DNA from: Lacrimispora defluvii
GTDB taxonomy: Bacteria; Bacillota; Clostridia; Lachnospirales; Lachnospiraceae
DNA: 64,000 nucleotides
Direction: 5' to 3'
Assembly: GCA_013036995.1 (NCBI GenBank)
Contig: JAAOXG010000012.1
Coordinates: forward strand, 1 to 64,000
Made by a program: the position numbers and the translations under genes. Positions 39,074-48,246 of this stretch are shown piece after piece (positions within the stretch are counted from its first letter, which is position 1; every line of letters starts with the position of its first letter). The notes under the pieces are model-generated. The model saw nothing but the letters and a program-made list of their open reading frames with translations. It made no database searches and was not told where the DNA came from.

Positions 39074-40138
39074 TTAATCGTCAAACCGGCTCAAAGCGTC
39101 TTCCATAAGACAATTAACGAGCTGATCCTTGTTTATTCCTGCTGCCTCCCAAAGCATGGGATACATGCTGATTGCCGTAAATCCCGGCATGGTATTAATC
39201 TCATTAAACACAACTGTTCCATCACTCTTAACAAAGAAATCCACTCTTGCAAGACCCCGGCCATCCACTGCCTGGAATACCGCTTTTGCTGCTTCTCTCA
39301 CACGTTCCGCAGCACCATCGGGCAATTGGGGATCGATTACTGTTTTGGAATCTGCATTGTTATACTTCGCATCAAAGTCATAAAATTCAGCCGCTGCAAG
39401 AATCTCTCCTACACCAGAAGCCTTAACCGGCTGATTGCCGCCGCCTAATACAGCACATTCAATTTCTCTGCCCACAATCATCTCTTCTACCAGAATCTTA
39501 CGGTCATGTCTGGCAGCCTCAAGTAATGCTGTCTCAAGCTCCTTTCTATCTTCCGCCCGGCTTACGCCTTTGGAAGACCCGGCATTGGATGGCTTTACAA
39601 ATACGGGATAATCAAACCGTTCTTCTACTCTGGCGATTACCTGCTCCATATTCTTTAACTGATGGCGCATAACTGGTACATAGGCCGCCTGACGCACACC
39701 AAGGTCATCAACAATAATCTTTGTATATAATTTATCCATGGAAACAGCAGAAGAAAGGACGCCGCATCCCACATAAGGAATCCGGGAAAGTTCCAGCAGC
39801 CCCTGGACGGTTCCATCTTCGCCCAGCAGACCATGGAGTACAGGAAATACCACATCTGCCTTAACAAGTTCTGTCTTCGTTTCATCAAGTAATATAACAG
39901 CCCCCATGCCAGCATCAGGAGAAAGAATTGCACGAACACTTCCCTCTCTCCAGGTTCCGTCTTTGATTTCCTTTACAGACTCCGTTTTAATCCAGTGTCC
40001 TTCCTCAGTGATTCCGATCAGTAGCAGATCATATTTATCTTTATTTATATGGTCTATCACATTGACAACTGACATACAGGAAACAACGTGCTCTGATGAC
40101 TGTCCGCCAAATAATACAACCGCAGTTTTTTTACTCAT
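39074..40138 (-). CDS. ddl: D-alanine--D-alanine ligase
   Basis: ATP-grasp ligase that makes the D-Ala-D-Ala end of the wall precursor. The ATG at 40138 follows TTAAGGAG and gives 354 residues; the longer frame has no ribosome site. The ATP-grasp core (FVKPSNAGSSKGVSRA, REIECAVLG, FNEINTMPGFT) is intact. The omega-loop FYDFDAKY keeps the tyrosine (E. coli DdlB Tyr216) associated with dipeptide rather than depsipeptide formation. Val18 in SSEHVVS stands where DdlB has Glu15, a residue that contacts the first D-alanine. Confidence 0.94.
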   Translation of the reverse strand: MSKKTAVVLFGGQSSEHVVSCMSVVNVIDHINKDKYDLLLIGITEEGHWIKTESVKEIKDGTWREGSVRAILSPDAGMGAVILLDETKTELVKADVVFPVLHGLLGEDGTVQGLLELSRIPYVGCGVLSSAVSMDKLYTKIIVDDLGVRQAAYVPVMRHQLKNMEQVIARVEERFDYPVFVKPSNAGSSKGVSRAEDRKELETALLEAARHDRKILVEEMIVGREIECAVLGGGNQPVKASGVGEILAAAEFYDFDAKYNNADSKTVIDPQLPDGAAERVREAAKAVFQAVDGRGLARVDFFVKSDGTVVFNEINTMPGFTAISMYPMLWEAAGINKDQLVNCLMEDALSRFDD

Positions 40139-40177
40139 TCCAATCTCCTTAATAAATTCTTGATTTACAGCGTTTAT

Positions 40178-40205
40178 ATTATAGCACATATGGTTACAAT
40201 TACAA
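40178..40205 (-). promoter_or_regulatory. Promoter of ddl-murI-DUF1934
   Basis: Minus-strand TTGTAA (40200-40205) and TATAAT (40178-40183) are 16 bases apart. Confidence 0.65.
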
Positions 40206-40233
40206 ATAGATTCCAGAAAAAAGGAGGTACCCT

Positions 40234-40884
40234 ATGAAACAGAAACGTGATTTATTCTTATGTATTACCTGTCTGCTCATTGCTTTTTTACTGACACTGG
40301 CAAATGACAGATCAAGCGACGAGGCCCTTGCCGCCAGGATCGCCCCTGAAATCCTGCGGTTTCATGTTCTTGCAAACAGCAACAGCACACAAGACCAGAA
40401 TTTAAAATTAAAAGTTCGCACCATGCTTCTCAATTCAATATATGAAGACCTTGGTGAAAATGCATCCCTGGAAGATACAAAAACCTATATCCGCTCCCAC
40501 GAATCCATTCTGGAGAAAAAAGCAGAAAACTACATGAAGAACCTGGGATATGATTATCCCGCACATATGGAACTGACCGATTGCTACTTTCCAACCAAAA
40601 CCTATGGAGATATGGTATTCCCCTGCGGAACTTACGAAGCAGTAAGGGTAAAAATTGGCGAAGGAAAAGGACGCAACTGGTGGTGCGTCCTCTATCCTCC
40701 GCTATGCTTTACCGATTCTTCCTATGCAGTCGTTCCAGATACCTCAAAAGAGATCCTGCGCCACTCCATAGACGAATCTGATTATTTAAAATTAAGAAAA
40801 GAACCTGTAAAAATACATGTAAAGCTTAAAGTTTTGGATCTGCTGCCTGTTCATAAAAAGGTAACTACTTCGCAGAATCCATAA
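40234..40884 (+). CDS. spoIIR: Stage II sporulation protein R
   Basis: Secreted forespore signal that activates SpoIIGA in the mother cell to process pro-sigma-E. The 216-residue protein has an N-terminal export helix (about 7-24) and the family's RFHVLANSNS segment, followed by LKLKVRTMLL and a WWCVLYPPLC motif. The start follows AAAGGAGGTACCCT. A forespore (sigma-F) promoter is expected, but I could not mark one with confidence. Its 3' end overlaps the convergent TolC-like gene by 20 bases. It indicates an endospore former. Confidence 0.95.
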   Translation: MKQKRDLFLCITCLLIAFLLTLANDRSSDEALAARIAPEILRFHVLANSNSTQDQNLKLKVRTMLLNSIYEDLGENASLEDTKTYIRSHESILEKKAENYMKNLGYDYPAHMELTDCYFPTKTYGDMVFPCGTYEAVRVKIGEGKGRNWWCVLYPPLCFTDSSYAVVPDTSKEILRHSIDESDYLKLRKEPVKIHVKLKVLDLLPVHKKVTTSQNP

Positions 40885-42097
40885 TAATGCCCTGAATTGC
40901 CCATTGGTACGTGTTATATGCCTGGTAGTAAGTATTATAAGCACTATCCTTTTCGCCCTGTGCCTTTAAGTAGGCCATCTGAGCCTGAAGGTACTGGATC
41001 TTACTGATCATCTTCAGGTTAAAGGAACGGTCTGCCTTATCCTTTTCCAGAGAAGCTTTCTGGAAAGCGGTACTTGCAGCTTCGTAAGCAGATTTTGACT
41101 GCAGGATACCCTGATAACAGGCCTGCATGGTTATCTTTACATTCTGCTCTGCATCTGATACATTTTGATCCTTATTTTTCATTCCGGTCGTGGTTTTACC
41201 GGAAGAATCATGACGTGCAGAAATAACATCGTAATTGTTGGAAACTGCTTTGTCAGTATCGGCTTCCAGATTCAGGGCTGCTATCATCTCATCAGTAAGC
41301 TGTGGAAGACCGCCGATAGAGGGAGCTGAATCCGAAGAATATCCAGTCATCAGACAGAGGGACCGGCTTAAATTGTCAATGGTGCTGTTGATCTTTATCA
41401 GCGATCCTTGGGCAGACAACAGATCCTTTTGGGCAGATAGAACATCTGCTTCTGTAGTCATGCCCACCCCTAAACTTAAACTCTGAGCTTCATAAGCAGC
41501 ATTACTTAATTCTACCACTTTTTCAACCATAGCGCGACTAGCCTGAGCACTATTGAACCCAATCATTGTCTGGTTCGCATAATAAGTGTATGTTTTGATA
41601 CCCCGGTTTATATCAGATCTTGCTGATGAATCCATACGATTCATATAGTCGATGGATCGCTGTTGTTTATCTGCTGTAACCTTTAAGTTATTAATTGCAT
41701 AATTTAACGCACCATACTGCTCTGCTCCAGTTGGAGTGTTCAATGCACCAGACTTTTTTGCTTCATCTGCATCAGTCTGCAGATCCTTAATCTGACGTCT
41801 TATCTTATCAATAATATATTGATAATCATCTATAGCAGTTGAAAAAGAAGTTTCTGCATTCTTCATAGCAGGATTAAAGTATCTGATCAGATCCGGCAGT
41901 TCATTAAATTCTATGGTCTGATCATTTAACTGATCCCACTTCTCCTGTGTCACTTCTTTGGGTATGGGATCCTCTGCCTGACCAGGACCTGCAGCAAAAG
42001 CAGGAATCGCCGTACAGGTAGTGATCATCGCAATAATGAAAAACGATAGACTCCATTTTTTTCTCATATCATCAGCCTCCCGTCGAAGCCAGGCCAT
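40865..42097 (-). CDS. TolC-like exported protein, beta subtype, locus B
   Basis: Exported helical protein of the TolC superfamily. A signal peptide ends near AFAAG. The signature KWDQLNDQTIEFNELPDLI and FNP motif mark the beta subtype, shared with 29594-30817. The repeat motifs are GVGMTTEADVLSAQKDL and LKMISKIQYLQAQMAY. No beta-barrel strands are visible. The longest frame is 410 residues, but an ATG 11 codons in (42064; MRKKWSL) gives a conventional signal peptide of a 399-residue precursor and is the likelier start, with the AGGCTGATGATAT leader between the genes. It is translationally coupled to the alpha gene. Confidence 0.83.
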   Translation of the reverse strand: MAWLRREADDMRKKWSLSFFIIAMITTCTAIPAFAAGPGQAEDPIPKEVTQEKWDQLNDQTIEFNELPDLIRYFNPAMKNAETSFSTAIDDYQYIIDKIRRQIKDLQTDADEAKKSGALNTPTGAEQYGALNYAINNLKVTADKQQRSIDYMNRMDSSARSDINRGIKTYTYYANQTMIGFNSAQASRAMVEKVVELSNAAYEAQSLSLGVGMTTEADVLSAQKDLLSAQGSLIKINSTIDNLSRSLCLMTGYSSDSAPSIGGLPQLTDEMIAALNLEADTDKAVSNNYDVISARHDSSGKTTTGMKNKDQNVSDAEQNVKITMQACYQGILQSKSAYEAASTAFQKASLEKDKADRSFNLKMISKIQYLQAQMAYLKAQGEKDSAYNTYYQAYNTYQWAIQGIIMDSAK

Positions 42098-43226
42098 TCA
42101 CTGCATTATTATAGGTCTGAACTGCTTGAAATAATGTAAGCTCTGCAGTTTTCACTCCATTAGTCTTTGTGATCAGAGCATTTTTCTGCTTTCTGTAATC
42201 CAGTCCGCTCATTTTACCCACCTGAGTTTTTCTTTCAGCAGTATCCATATTTTTAGCTTCCAGATTATATTCTGCAACTGCCTGATCATACGCCGCCTTT
42301 GCCTGCAAAACTTCCTGATAGCTCTTTACCAGATCTGTACCAATATTCTGCTCATTGCTGGCGATTGTCCGCTTAAGGGTTTCCTTTGTTACGTCCGCAG
42401 ATGCATTGTTCAGTTTTCTTTTATTGATTTTTAATGTATAGTTGTTGTTTAAGGCTGTTTCCATATCTGCATCAGGATTCATGGTATCGATACGTGCCAT
42501 ATCCACTGCTGGAATATCTTTGATTTCAGGCGCATCGTTATATTTCCACCCCAGCATAACGCACAACTTCTGTCTGGTTTGTTCGATGGTTCCAGTCAGT
42601 TTATCAATGGATGCTTGTGTGTTCTGTATGTTCTCCAGCGCACCAAGCACATCGGCCTGCGTTGCCATTCCAGCACTCTGCTTAACCAGCACCGATTGAT
42701 GCACTACATTTAAAAGTTCCAGGCTATCTTTTAAAGTTTCCAGTTCATATTTTTGCTGAAAATAAGTAATCATCGAGACCTGAGCCGTAGCCACAAGCGT
42801 AGCTTCTTCCTGATCATTGGTCAGCTGATCTACTCCTAAATCCTGGACATTTCTATCTGCATTCTCTTCTGCCTGCCTTGCTGCAACTGCATTACCCGCA
42901 TCTGCAATTTCATTCCCATCATCACCAGTAATATTGCTTCTGGCCTTATCCGCTGCATCCCGGTAATACCTGGCATACTCATCACTGGTAACACGATCAT
43001 CTTTTTTCTTATCATTGATATCAAGCTGGTTTTTCTGTACCTTAACATTGTACTCATGTATCAGGTCTTTCAGTTCATCGTATTCCATCACATTATCTCT
43101 AAGCTTTGCCCACTCCTCAGCAGTCCTTGAAAACTCCGGACTTCCAGCCCAGACAGTCGATGCCGGTCCGGAGAAGGTCATCACTGCTGCAAGAGTAAAT
43201 GCACCAATCTGTTTCCACTTTCTCAT
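42072..43226 (-). CDS. TolC-like exported protein, alpha subtype, locus B
   Basis: Exported, 384 residues, signal peptide ending near TVWAG (about residue 28). EWAKLRDNVMEYDELKDLIHEYN matches the alpha protein of locus A at 18 or so of 23 positions. Repeat motifs are GMATQADVLGALENI and VGKMSGLDYRKQK. The stretch after helix 1 (about residues 70-125) is polar and acidic with no strand pattern, where TolC has its first pair of barrel strands. It starts after TTAAGGAGGATTTAGG and has its own promoter downstream of the RND gene. Confidence 0.85.
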   Translation of the reverse strand: MRKWKQIGAFTLAAVMTFSGPASTVWAGSPEFSRTAEEWAKLRDNVMEYDELKDLIHEYNVKVQKNQLDINDKKKDDRVTSDEYARYYRDAADKARSNITGDDGNEIADAGNAVAARQAEENADRNVQDLGVDQLTNDQEEATLVATAQVSMITYFQQKYELETLKDSLELLNVVHQSVLVKQSAGMATQADVLGALENIQNTQASIDKLTGTIEQTRQKLCVMLGWKYNDAPEIKDIPAVDMARIDTMNPDADMETALNNNYTLKINKRKLNNASADVTKETLKRTIASNEQNIGTDLVKSYQEVLQAKAAYDQAVAEYNLEAKNMDTAERKTQVGKMSGLDYRKQKNALITKTNGVKTAELTLFQAVQTYNNAVNGLASTGG

Positions 43227-43263
43227 CCTAAATCCTCCTTAACTGGGATTTTTATACTTTGTT

Positions 43264-43291
43264 CTTATAGTATCATATCACATGCTGTCAA
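43264..43291 (-). promoter_or_regulatory. Promoter of the locus B TolC-like pair with degenerate operator
   Basis: Minus-strand TTGACA (43286-43291) and TATAAG (43264-43269) are 16 bases apart. TGACA-GCA-TGTGA (43278-43290), one mismatch from the TetR-type palindrome of these loci, overlaps the -35. Confidence 0.65.
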
Positions 43292-43340
43292 AAAGAGCCA
43301 AGCCACATTCTTCCATATCAGTCAAATAATATTTTTTATC

Positions 43341-43363
43341 GCTGCCGGTATTAATCCGGCAGC
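43341..43363. other. GC-rich hairpin at the end of the locus B RND gene
   Basis: GCTGCCGG / CCGGCAGC around a 7-base loop that contains the RND stop codon. No T run follows on the minus strand. It may partly terminate transcription or protect the mRNA 3' end. Confidence 0.45.
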
Positions 43364-46300
43364 TGGGTTTTATCTATTTTTCCACTCATCAGTGAATAGT
43401 AGATTGGCAGCATAAGCATTGATAATATGGTGGAGGCAGTAAGACCGCCCACATTAACCAGCGCAAGTCCCTGCATCGTCTCAGTATTGGTGCCAATCCC
43501 CAACGCCAGAGGAATCATGGATACTATCGTAGTAAGTGTAGTCATAAGGATCGGTCGAAGTCTGGTAGCACCGGCTTCAATCAATGCGGACCGTTTATCC
43601 ATGGAGGCACGATACTGGTTAACTGTATCAACATAAAGAATTCCAGAGTTAACAACCGTACCGATTAACATCAGAAAGCCCAGCATGGAAGGCATGCTGA
43701 TTGCAACATCTGCTGCCAGCAAACAGCCAAAGGATCCAATTAAACTAAAAGGAATGGTGGTCATAACCATAAGGGAAAATTTGAAGGATTCAAACTGAGC
43801 CGCCATTACTACAAACACCAGGAATGTAGCAATTAAAATGGCTTTCATAAGATTTCCCAGCTCTTCCTGCATGGAGGCATCTTCACTGTTTTTTGCCCTT
43901 GTTACGCTATCATTTAAGTATTTACCCGTAACTTTACTGTCAAGTTCCTTTATTGCTGCCGCTTTCTCTTTCTTATTCTTCACGGCATCTGTAAATGAAC
44001 CTGTTATGGTAACCAGATACTGCTTATTCTTTCTATTGATGGCTGTAGGGCTGTCTTCATAACCAATTTTAGCGATATCTGTCAGTGCCACAGATCCACC
44101 CAGGTTATTAGGTACCAGAACTCCTTCCACCTTTTCCAGAGTATTATAGGTGTCATCCGGATATTGTACTTTAACATCCACGTTCTGACCATTAACATCC
44201 ATAGTCATTGCTTTCACACCACTTAACATTCCGTTCAGCATTCCTCCCACTGCCGCAGGACTGACGCCCTCTGCCGCTGCCTGGATGGGATCCACACGCA
44301 CTTTGATTACTGGTGCTGCATTTTCCAGATCGGAATGTACCTTAATCATCTCCGGACGGGCGCTTAATTCATTTACCATCTGGTCGGAGACCTGTTTTAA
44401 CTGATCTAATTGAGCACTTTGAAGAATAACTTCATAATCGTGCTTATTCCCTCCGCTCATATCGCTGACACTGGAAGTTGATTGTACAGTTACATTACAA
44501 TCAGGAACCTGGTTCATTAATTTTTTCCATTTATTAACCACCTGATCCGTTGTAAGCTTTCTGTCTTTTTTCAGATATGCTGTTACAGTTCCGTTGGTTC
44601 CTCCGGAAAAGCTGAGAGCCTGCCCGCCATAACTAACCATATAAGATTTTAAATCTTCTTCACTGGTGACAATTCCCTCCAGTTTTTTTAATATCTTATC
44701 GGCTTCTTCAACTTTAATTCCTGGTTTCATCTGAGCCGTGATAGAGATGGTTCCCTGATCAACAGAAGGCATCAGTTCAAATCCCAGTTTTGATGCAAAG
44801 CCAAAAGAAGCCAATAACAGCATCACTGATATAACCATAACCAGAGCACGCTTATTTAAAAGCTTATCAACAATCTTTCTGTAGATACTCTGAAGACCCC
44901 TTACCACTCCTCCCATAGGAGAATGCTGCCTTTCCACAGGGCGGAACCTGGAGTAACATAATGGTACAATGGTAATAGCAGAGATAAAGGAAGCCATCAT
45001 ACAGAAAACAATTGTAAACCCGAGAGGCTTAAATAACTGGCCAGTCAGACCTGCTAAAAAGGCCAGAGGTATAAATACCACGCAGGTTGTCAGAGTACCT
45101 CCAAGAACGGACTGCATCACAACGCCGGCTCCTTCTAAAGCCGCACTCATATATTCCCTGAACCCAGTACCCTTCTGGGACCGGAAACAACTTTCCAGCA
45201 CTACGATGGAGTTATCCACCATCATTCCGACACCTAATACAATACTGCTCATGGTAATAACGTTTAATGAAAATCCCATGGCTGCCATCATAATAAGAGA
45301 TACCAGAATGGAAACCGGGATAGAGGTTCCTACGATCAGGGAGGCTTTAATATCTCCAAAGAAGAGGAAAATAATAATCATGGAAATAATAACTGCTGCG
45401 ATCATGGTATTTTTTACACTGCTAAGAGCTGTGGTAATCTGGTCACTGTTATCATCCACAATTACTACCTGCAGATTGGGATAATCCTTTTCCAGAGAAG
45501 CAATGGTTTTCTTAACTGCTCTAGAAACATCAACTGCACTGTTTTTCTGCTGTTTACTAAGGGATACGGTGATTGTGTCATCTCCGTTATACCGTCCTAT
45601 GGCAGTCTGTTTCTGGTTGGTTTCTGAAATATCGGCAATATCTTCCATGTAGATGGTCTTTCCCTGACTGGCCACAATGGGAACCTTTTTTAAGGCTTCC
45701 ACCGTCTTTACGTCTACACCGGTACTAACAGATAATTCCCGTTTCCCCACTTCTGTTTTGCCAGCGGGATATGTAAAATCAGCTGCTTTAATCGCCTGAC
45801 TGATGGAGTCCATATTAAGATGATACTGCTTCATCTTCTCAGGTATCAGATTAACTCTTACATAACCTTCCTGGCCGCCGCTGATATTGACACTTGCGAC
45901 GGAAGTGATTTTCTCAAATTCAGGAACAATCTTATCATTTACATAATTGTAAAGATTGTTTTGGGATGGATCTTTGATGGAAAGTGTCATGGAAGGCATA
46001 TCATTAATGTTAAATTCCATAATGGAAGGCTTTTCTACTTCCTTTGGAAGATCCAGACTGTCCATTTTCTTTTTTAAATCATTGTATGCTTTATTCATAT
46101 CGGTACCGTAATTATATTCCATATACACGATAGAAATATTCTGCTGGGAGCTGGACTGAATATTTTTAACACCGGAAAGAGTACCTACGGACTCTTCGAT
46201 TGGTTTGGTAACCAGATCGTTAATATCCTCCGGGCTAGCTCCTGCATAGGTAGTTGTTACCAAAAGCATGGGGAAATTCATCTCCGGTGTCAATTCCAGT

Positions 46301-46398
46301 TTGGAAGAAAAAACGGAGGATAAACCAAATACAAGAAGGCATAAAACTGCTAATATGGCAGTTATGGGCCGCTTTAATACAAATTTTGTCATTCCCAT
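43351..46398 (-). CDS. RND-family efflux pump, locus B
   Basis: Paralogue of the locus A pump, 1015 residues, twelve predicted membrane helices and two large extracytoplasmic loops. Helix 4 carries Asp395-Asn396 (GVGMMVDNSIVVLES), as in locus A, with a single acidic residue where AcrB has two. The N-terminus MGMTKFVLKRPITAIL is typical of the superfamily. Starts 12 bases after the fusion-protein gene behind an AAGGGGG site. Substrate unknown; the TetR regulator suggests induction by a toxic compound. Confidence 0.93.
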   Translation of the reverse strand: MGMTKFVLKRPITAILAVLCLLVFGLSSVFSSKLELTPEMNFPMLLVTTTYAGASPEDINDLVTKPIEESVGTLSGVKNIQSSSQQNISIVYMEYNYGTDMNKAYNDLKKKMDSLDLPKEVEKPSIMEFNINDMPSMTLSIKDPSQNNLYNYVNDKIVPEFEKITSVASVNISGGQEGYVRVNLIPEKMKQYHLNMDSISQAIKAADFTYPAGKTEVGKRELSVSTGVDVKTVEALKKVPIVASQGKTIYMEDIADISETNQKQTAIGRYNGDDTITVSLSKQQKNSAVDVSRAVKKTIASLEKDYPNLQVVIVDDNSDQITTALSSVKNTMIAAVIISMIIIFLFFGDIKASLIVGTSIPVSILVSLIMMAAMGFSLNVITMSSIVLGVGMMVDNSIVVLESCFRSQKGTGFREYMSAALEGAGVVMQSVLGGTLTTCVVFIPLAFLAGLTGQLFKPLGFTIVFCMMASFISAITIVPLCYSRFRPVERQHSPMGGVVRGLQSIYRKIVDKLLNKRALVMVISVMLLLASFGFASKLGFELMPSVDQGTISITAQMKPGIKVEEADKILKKLEGIVTSEEDLKSYMVSYGGQALSFSGGTNGTVTAYLKKDRKLTTDQVVNKWKKLMNQVPDCNVTVQSTSSVSDMSGGNKHDYEVILQSAQLDQLKQVSDQMVNELSARPEMIKVHSDLENAAPVIKVRVDPIQAAAEGVSPAAVGGMLNGMLSGVKAMTMDVNGQNVDVKVQYPDDTYNTLEKVEGVLVPNNLGGSVALTDIAKIGYEDSPTAINRKNKQYLVTITGSFTDAVKNKKEKAAAIKELDSKVTGKYLNDSVTRAKNSEDASMQEELGNLMKAILIATFLVFVVMAAQFESFKFSLMVMTTIPFSLIGSFGCLLAADVAISMPSMLGFLMLIGTVVNSGILYVDTVNQYRASMDKRSALIEAGATRLRPILMTTLTTIVSMIPLALGIGTNTETMQGLALVNVGGLTASTILSMLMLPIYYSLMSGKIDKTQLPD

Positions 46399-46410
46399 TT
46401 TACCGCCCCC

Positions 46411-47538
46411 TTATTGTGCAGAAGCAGAAGTCTCTACCTCGGATCCATTCTCTTGTGTCGTCTCGGTTTCCGCAGCAGTTTCAGCCAGAGTTACTTTTGA
46501 GCCGTCGTATAATTCGCTGGTCCATGTGGTGACTACCTGATCATCTGCGCCAATTCCTGACTGAACCTCTGCAAATTCATTATTTGCAAGTCCGATGGTA
46601 ACTGCATTCTTTTTCAATGTACCGTTTAAATATGTATAAATAAATGGATTCCCTGCCTCATAATAAACACTGTCAACAGGAACCGTAAGTACATTCTCTG
46701 CTTTCTGTGCCGTTACATAAAGCTTCACAGAGGTTCCTGTAGCAAGTGAATCTCCGGAAGGAACAGAAGCTTTCACTTTAAATAATCCGCTTCCACTGTC
46801 AACCATGGTACTAACTTCGGTTATGGTTGCTTCATGGTCCGTACCGTTTTTCTCTACCCGGATCACATCGCCGGCTTTCAATCCGCTTATAATCCGCTCA
46901 GAAACATAAAAGGTAAGTGACTTTCCGCCATCACCTGATATTACACAGATTGATGTCTGGGGAGAAATCATGTCGTGAAGGCTGATATTAAAGCTTTCCA
47001 CCTTACCTGAAATTGGGGCAGTCACCTGGCTGCTCTCCAGCTGGATATTATAGGCAATTTTTGCATTCTCATATTGAAGTCTGGCCATTTCCACCTGACC
47101 TACCGTATTCTGATAGTCGGCATCTGCCACATCTCCTGCTGCATGAAGAACGGTTAGACGATCCAGGTTTTTCCTGGCATCCCCGTAAGTAATTTTGGCA
47201 GTCTCCATGGCAATCCGTGTACTTTCTACCTGCTTTGTATCAATCACACAAAGCAGCTGCCCTGCTGTCACGGTATCTCCGGTTTTCACAGCTACATTGG
47301 TTACTTCTCCTGAGCCAAGAGGTGTAACATGTACGATGCTGTCCGGTTCAATGGTACCAATCAGTTCATTGTTAATTTCAATCGTCCGGATCTCCGGCTT
47401 CTGGGCGGTAACTACCGGCGGTGCTTCTGCTACCAGTTCTTCCTTTCCCCCATTAAGTATCTTAGGAAGCACAAGCCCTGCGAGAACAGCCACAACTGCA
47501 ACAGTTCCTGCTATTATAAATACTTTTTTCTTTGTCAT
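46411..47538 (-). CDS. Membrane fusion protein (HlyD/AcrA-like), locus B
   Basis: Adaptor subunit of 375 residues. A membrane anchor lies at about 6-25. The first lipoyl half (GEVTNVAVKTGDTVTAGQLL), an alpha-hairpin (about 110-160) and the second lipoyl half (APISGKVES) follow. The C-terminal 30 residues are Thr/Glu-rich, as in the locus A protein. Between tetR and the RND gene, in the same direction. Confidence 0.93.
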   Translation of the reverse strand: MTKKKVFIIAGTVAVVAVLAGLVLPKILNGGKEELVAEAPPVVTAQKPEIRTIEINNELIGTIEPDSIVHVTPLGSGEVTNVAVKTGDTVTAGQLLCVIDTKQVESTRIAMETAKITYGDARKNLDRLTVLHAAGDVADADYQNTVGQVEMARLQYENAKIAYNIQLESSQVTAPISGKVESFNISLHDMISPQTSICVISGDGGKSLTFYVSERIISGLKAGDVIRVEKNGTDHEATITEVSTMVDSGSGLFKVKASVPSGDSLATGTSVKLYVTAQKAENVLTVPVDSVYYEAGNPFIYTYLNGTLKKNAVTIGLANNEFAEVQSGIGADDQVVTTWTSELYDGSKVTLAETAAETETTQENGSEVETSASAQ

Positions 47539-47583
47539 ATCAAGCTCCTTATTATCTTCTCAGTCATAATATGATTCTAATTA

Positions 47584-48192
47584 TTATTTTCGAATTCCAT
47601 ATTGTAAAATGTCTAATTTTTCCTGAAAAATTTTCTTAATTTTTTCTTCATCTTCTGGATGATGGTAATACCAGCCCATACAGCGGGCGAGTTCAAAAAG
47701 GATCATGGAAACTAGTCTGCCAAAGGTATCAATATCCGTATACCTGTAATTTGTCATATCAGTACAACGATACATTACCTCACGCAATTCAGTCTGTTTA
47801 TCTTTTTTCTCATGACACAAATTATGTACGACTCCGAAAAGCTTTTCACTATCCAGAATATTTTCAACCAGCCTTAAGACCTTTTCTTCGGTATTATTAA
47901 TGGAATATTGCAAAAATGTCTCCGCTGTCTTCCATAAATCACCATTACTTTTCTGTGCACATCTGACCCAGGACTCCTGAAAATTATCTCCAGCGTCTTC
48001 AAAAATATATCCCAGCACATCCCGCTTATCAACAAAATAAGTGTAAAAACTTCCTCTTGAAATTCCTGCGTTCTGTATTATCTTATTAATTGAAGCCTTT
48101 TCAAAGGGCACTCTGATAAACTCCTCGGTTGCAGCATCCCGTATTATTTTCTTTTTCTCCGCCGGAAGATTATAAAACCGCTCCGTAGGCAT
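47584..48192 (-). CDS. TetR-family repressor, locus B
   Basis: Repressor of 202 residues, paralogous to the locus A regulator. The helix-turn-helix INKIIQNAGISRGSFYTYFVDKRDVL lies at about 32-57. Start MPTERFYNLP follows an AGGTGTAAGG site. It is the first gene of locus B, and its promoter holds two copies of the TGACA-N3-TGTCA palindrome. Confidence 0.93.
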   Translation of the reverse strand: MPTERFYNLPAEKKKIIRDAATEEFIRVPFEKASINKIIQNAGISRGSFYTYFVDKRDVLGYIFEDAGDNFQESWVRCAQKSNGDLWKTAETFLQYSINNTEEKVLRLVENILDSEKLFGVVHNLCHEKKDKQTELREVMYRCTDMTNYRYTDIDTFGRLVSMILFELARCMGWYYHHPEDEEKIKKIFQEKLDILQYGIRK

Positions 48193-48246
48193 CCTTACAC
48201 CTCATTTCTATTATTTTTTCCGCATGACTTTGTATAAAATTAAAAG

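Noticed and set aside
39380..39410. Ddl as a D-Ala-D-Lac (vancomycin-resistance-type) ligase
   Set aside because: The omega-loop FYDFDAKY keeps the tyrosine that favours D-Ala-D-Ala; the Phe change is at a different position from the one linked to depsipeptide formation.
38585..39448. 287-codon open frame antisense to murI and ddl
   Set aside because: Opposite strand of two well-identified genes, no ribosome site, and a product with no recognisable domain; it is a shadow frame.
44969..45484. 171-codon open frame antisense to the locus B RND gene
   Set aside because: The repeated Ile/Thr/Pro-rich composition reflects the reverse of membrane helices; the RND gene is certain.
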